Part shown: piece by piece, positions 6,591 through 8,674 of the stretch
How positions within the stretch are numbered: position 1 is the stretch's first letter
Layout: each line of letters opens with the position of its first letter
Origin: Deltaproteobacteria bacterium
GTDB lineage: Bacteria; Myxococcota_A; UBA9160
DNA length: 8,674 nt
Direction: 5' to 3'
Assembly (NCBI GenBank): GCA_003520425.1
Contig: DOUU01000361.1
Location: 1-8,674, forward strand
Notes under the pieces: generated by a model
Told to the model about the DNA's origin: nothing
What the model saw: the letters and a program-made list of their open reading frames with translations, nothing else
The model's database searches: none
Translations under genes and position numbers: made by a program

Positions 6591-7409
6591 TTAGAGCCGG
6601 CGGTGGAGGAGGGCGGGCAGGGACTTCCGAACGCGGTCCTGGTCTTCAAGGCGGCAATCCGCCACCACCACTCCCGGGCGATCGGCGGCCTGCGCGAGCA
6701 CCAGGCCCCAGGGGTCGACGATGAGGGAGCGGCCGTAGCTCGAACGCGCCTCGTTGTGGCGACCACACTGTGCGGGCGCGAGTACGAACGCCTGGTTCTC
6801 GATCGCACGGGCGCGGAGCAGCACCTCCCAGTGGTCCTTGCCCGTGTGTGGCGTGAAGGCGCTGGGAATCGCAAGCCACTTTGCACCCCGCGCGGCGAGG
6901 TCCCGATAGAGTTCGGGAAAGCGAAGGTCGTAACAGATCGAGAGGCCAAGGGGACCGAAGGGCGTCTCCGCAAGGACGATCTCCTTGCCCGGGGCAATCG
7001 TCGCAGACTCGGCGTACCGGGCCCCACCTGCCTCACGCAGGTCCACGTCGAAAAGGTGAATCTTTCGGTAAACAGCGGCGATCTCGCCCGTATCCGAGAT
7101 GAGGACGCTCGTATTTCCCACCCGGCCGTCCCCGGCCATTTGCTCGGGGAAGCTGCCGCCGATGATCCACATGCGATGGGCGCGCGCCGCCTCTCGCAAC
7201 ACGCCGACGATCTCACCGTCCAGCGTCTGGGCGCAGGCGATCGGGCTGCCCTCGCGACGCAGGTAGGCAAAATTCTCAGGCAAGCCCGCGAGCTGGGCGC
7301 CGAGGGACGCCGCCTCATCCAGAAGTGCGCGTGCCGAGGCGAGGTTCGACGCCACGTCGTCGGTCGAGGTCATCTGGATCACGGCAGCGCGGACGGACAG
7401 CATGGCCAT
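6591..7409 (-). CDS. Nit1-type carbon-nitrogen hydrolase (probable deaminated glutathione amidase)
   Basis: This 272-residue member of the nitrilase superfamily has the full Glu-Lys-Cys triad: Glu45 in LPENFAYL, Lys116 in YRKIHLFDVD and Cys159 in SICYDLRFPELYRDL. The YRKIHLFDVD form of the lysine motif, followed later by PSAFT, TGKDHWEVLLRARAIENQAF and SYGRSLIVDPWG, is typical of the Nit1/NitFhit branch. Characterised members (mammalian Nit1, E. coli YbeM-type) hydrolyse deaminated glutathione, a side product of transaminases, so a metabolite-repair role is the best guess. Omega-amidase (Nit2) is the main alternative. The N-terminus has two closely spaced ATGs at 7409 and 7403 (MAM) and neither has a well-placed ribosome-binding site. 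An AGGAG lies about 20 nt upstream of the first. The gene is 41 nt downstream of the regulator and 59 nt upstream of the FHA gene, all on the same strand. Confidence 0.92.
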   Translation of the reverse strand: MAMLSVRAAVIQMTSTDDVASNLASARALLDEAASLGAQLAGLPENFAYLRREGSPIACAQTLDGEIVGVLREAARAHRMWIIGGSFPEQMAGDGRVGNTSVLISDTGEIAAVYRKIHLFDVDLREAGGARYAESATIAPGKEIVLAETPFGPLGLSICYDLRFPELYRDLAARGAKWLAIPSAFTPHTGKDHWEVLLRARAIENQAFVLAPAQCGRHNEARSSYGRSLIVDPWGLVLAQAADRPGVVVADCRLEDQDRVRKSLPALLHRRL

Positions 7410-7436
7410 GAGGATATCGGGCGGCCGCTCTCCTGC

Positions 7437-7452
7437 GACCCGCCGGCGGGTC
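7437..7452. repeat. 16-bp perfect palindrome over the regulator stop codon
   Basis: GACCCGCCGGCGGGTC is a perfect 16-bp inverted repeat. It overlaps the first two bases of the regulator's TGA and lies in the 41-nt gap before the nitrilase. As RNA it could form a 6-bp stem with a CCGG loop. No U-run follows, so it is not a canonical terminator. It may be an operator or a chance feature of GC-rich DNA. Confidence 0.6.
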
Positions 7453-8437
7453 AGGAACGGAAGTTTGCCGGATCGATGCCCGTCCTTCGGATCACGTCGT
7501 AAAAATCCTTGCGGTCCTTGCGCGCCAAGCGCGCCGCACGGCTGATGTTGCCCCCGCAGCGCCGGAGCAGGCTGATCACGTACCGGGTCTCAAACGCGCG
7601 CTTGGCGTCCTTGAAGGACGGAATCTCCTGATCCTCGGTTGCAAGCAGCAGGGCCTCGGCGGTCACCGCGCCGCCTGCTGCCAGCCGGACGGCCTGGTGG
7701 ATCCGCACGCGCAGCTCGCGCACGTTTCCCGGCCAAAGCTCGGAAAGGCGAAGCTCCCGCGCGTCGGCCGTAAAGCCTACGGGCTTGGTGCCGACCTCCG
7801 CAGCGCTCGCGGCGAGGAAGTGGGCCGCGAGGGGCAGGATGTCCTCTCGGCGCTCGACGAGCGGAGCGATGGCAATCGTGTGATGCGGGACATCTAAGAA
7901 AGGCGAGGGCGAAGCCGGGCGTTCGGTCGTTGCGATAAGACGCACGCGCAGAGGCACGGCCTGGGGGCTTCCCTCCGGACGGAAACTCCCCTGCGCGAGG
8001 GCCTCGAGCAGGGCTGAACGCAGATCTGCGCGCAGAAGCTCGATTCCGTCGAGGAGCACGGTCCCGTCCGCGGCCCGCTCGAGGAGACCGACGTGCAGCT
8101 CCGGGATCACGGGATGTTGCCCTGCAACGCAACCTAGGATCTCGCGCGCCTGAAGCGACTCTGGGATCGAGCCGCAGGCCACCACCAAGAAGGGGCGAGC
8201 GCTGCGCGCTCCCCACGCGTGCACGGCCCGTGCGACGAACTCCTTGCCCGATCCCGATGGCCCCGACACCAGGACAGGTAAGTCCGTCCGCGCCGCAGCT
8301 GTCGCCTGCTCGATCACGCGCTGCGTGGCCCGGCTTGCGCCCACGATTCGGTCCTCACGGCGTCGCCCTACCGGCCGTTCGACACCGATTGCTTCTAGAG
8401 ACGGAGCGGCTTGCCCCATCGACTCGGCCATGACCAT
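7451..8437 (-). CDS. AAA+/Fis regulator related to sigma-54 activators, degenerate (no GAFTGA, altered Walker B)
   Basis: This 328-residue protein has the layout of an enhancer-binding protein without a sensory domain: a tail of about 30 residues, an AAA+ domain (about 31-255) and a Fis-type HTH (about 295-318). Walker A is intact (GPSGSGKE, 59-66). The later motifs ERREDILPLAAHFL (195-208) and LWPGNVRELR (234-243) are canonical. The loop that normally carries GAFTGA is instead CVAGQHPVIPELHVG (103-117), with no Gly-Ala-Phe-Thr. Walker B reads GTVLLDGIELL (125-135), with Gly131 where family members have the catalytic Glu. Without GAFTGA it should not remodel sigma-54 polymerase, and hydrolysis is probably weak. 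A sigma-54-independent DNA-binding role, loosely like TyrR, is inferred. The HTH (CGGNISRAARLARKDRKDFY) looks functional. The ATG at 8437 has a G9 tract 8 nt upstream; a second ATG at 8431 is possible. It is first in a likely operon with the nitrilase and FHA genes. Confidence 0.9.
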   Translation of the reverse strand: MVMAESMGQAAPSLEAIGVERPVGRRREDRIVGASRATQRVIEQATAAARTDLPVLVSGPSGSGKEFVARAVHAWGARSARPFLVVACGSIPESLQAREILGCVAGQHPVIPELHVGLLERAADGTVLLDGIELLRADLRSALLEALAQGSFRPEGSPQAVPLRVRLIATTERPASPSPFLDVPHHTIAIAPLVERREDILPLAAHFLAASAAEVGTKPVGFTADARELRLSELWPGNVRELRVRIHQAVRLAAGGAVTAEALLLATEDQEIPSFKDAKRAFETRYVISLLRRCGGNISRAARLARKDRKDFYDVIRRTGIDPANFRS

Positions 8438-8445
8438 GGCGAATT

Positions 8446-8454
8446 CCCCCCCCC
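8446..8454 (-). promoter_or_regulatory. G9 tract in the Shine-Dalgarno position of the AAA+/Fis regulator
   Basis: On the - strand nine consecutive G residues end 8 nt before the ATG at 8437, the normal Shine-Dalgarno distance. There is no better AGGAGG. The tract may pair partially with the 16S anti-Shine-Dalgarno. As a homopolymer it is prone to length change. Confidence 0.45.
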
Positions 8455-8475
8455 GCGGTTCTCCCGCCGCCGAAA

Positions 8476-8503
8476 ACTATTTGAGAAGCAAGGGGGTTGT
8501 CAA
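8476..8503 (-). promoter_or_regulatory. Predicted sigma-70-type promoter for the regulator-nitrilase-FHA operon
   Basis: On the - strand a perfect -35 box TTGACA (8498-8503) is followed, after 16 bp, by AATAGT (8476-8481), matching TATAAT at 4 of 6 positions. Transcription would begin near 8469, giving a leader of about 30 nt before the ATG at 8437. The region is locally AT-rich compared with its surroundings. A housekeeping-type promoter agrees with the regulator not being part of a sigma-54 feed-forward loop. Confidence 0.5.
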
Positions 8504-8674
8504 CCGAATTGCGAGTCCGGGAGGGGGTTGCTCTGTTCTCCAGGCCGGGCCTGTGTGCCTTGACGGGGGTGGCACCGGCGTGGTAGCCGAGGTGGGAGGA
8601 GGAGGGGGGAGATCCAAATCGAGCTTCGACCACTGCCTGGCACAGGGGCCGCTCCGCGCGTCCGCCTGCTGCCC
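8477..8674 (-). CDS. Possible C-terminal fragment of a proline-rich protein
   Basis: A - strand frame is open from the right edge to TAG at 8477-8479, giving 65 visible residues. It reads ARQWSKLDLDLPPPPPTS, then TTPVPPPSR, and ends AIRLTTPLLLK. The edge-proximal codons are almost all G/C in the third position (about 17 of the first 18), as in the real genes nearby. The bias fades after the proline-rich part. No domain is recognisable. A Pro/Thr/Ser-rich C-terminal linker is all that can be said. If real, its stop codon overlaps the -10 box of the downstream promoter. The alternative is that this 200-bp stretch is non-coding, because open frames occur by chance at this GC content. Confidence 0.3.
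   Translation of the reverse strand, partial: GQQADARSGPCARQWSKLDLDLPPPPPTSATTPVPPPSRHTGPAWRTEQPPPGLAIRLTTPLLLK

Noticed and set aside
6434..7318. 294-codon - strand open frame in a second frame over the nitrilase gene
   Set aside because: It is Arg/Ser-rich low-complexity sequence typical of an out-of-frame reading; the nitrilase frame has the Glu-Lys-Cys triad.
6570..7502. 310-codon + strand open frame antisense to the nitrilase gene
   Set aside because: No motif is visible and it spans two real genes on the other strand, including the intergenic gap.
8573..8586. Another TGGCAC element upstream of the regulator
   Set aside because: The -12 element is poor (TGGT in place of TTGC) and it faces away from the regulator gene.
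8591..8610. G-rich run resembling a two-tetrad G-quadruplex
   Set aside because: Runs of only two G dominate and no functional context supports it. It probably reflects proline codons on the other strand.
8355..8633. 92-codon - strand open frame overlapping the regulator start
   Set aside because: It runs through the promoter and the G9 tract and into the regulator gene in another frame, with no domain. It is considered a chance frame.
8638..8652. Possible sigma-54 -24/-12 promoter (TGGCAC with GC at the -12 position) on the + strand
   Set aside because: The -12 element lacks the usual TT, it points out of the window, and it lies inside a possible - strand coding tail. A chance match is likely in such GC-rich DNA.

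Overview
The window is about 8.7 kb of GC-rich, densely coded bacterial DNA with few stop codons in any frame. The proteins are Gram-negative in character. They include a lipid A-type aminoarabinose pathway, a Fis-type HTH regulator with a sigma-54-activator AAA+ fold, and a small FHA protein. Together these suggest a deltaproteobacterial-grade organism (Myxococcota, Desulfobacterota or a relative). That placement rests on recalled family resemblance, not on a search. There are no tRNA or rRNA genes, no CRISPR, no transposases and no obvious horizontal-transfer signature.

Layout. At the far left is the 3' end of a small Cys-containing protein on the + strand (2-163). Its stop codon overlaps the stop of the convergent gene. 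From 5195 down to 160, on the - strand, lies a compact five-gene arn operon in the order arnB, arnC, arnA-formyltransferase, arnA-decarboxylase, arnD. Junctions are 1 nt, a 20-nt overlap, a 32-nt overlap and 23 nt. The enzymes form a nearly complete route. The decarboxylase makes the UDP-4-keto-pentose, ArnB transaminates it, the formyltransferase formylates it, ArnC moves it to undecaprenyl phosphate and ArnD removes the formyl group. The product is undecaprenyl-phosphate-Ara4N. The two ArnA activities, one 660-residue protein in E. coli, are separate overlapping genes here. ArnT (lipid A transferase), ArnE/ArnF (flippase) and Ugd (UDP-glucuronate supply) are not in the window.

Divergent from the arn operon, across a 143-bp gap, is a LOG/TIGR00730-family gene (5339-6028, +). 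It converges with a second - strand cluster of three genes, transcribed 8437 to 6175. These are an AAA+/Fis regulator that has lost the GAFTGA loop and the Walker B glutamate, a Nit1-type carbon-nitrogen hydrolase, and a stand-alone FHA protein. A sigma-70-like promoter with a perfect TTGACA box and a G9 tract at the Shine-Dalgarno position precede the regulator. The right edge may hold the proline-rich C-terminus of one more - strand gene.

The most interesting points are the split, overlapping arnA genes without a nearby transferase, and the degenerate enhancer-binding-protein relative sharing an operon with an amidase and an FHA protein. No wholly novel system is evident.
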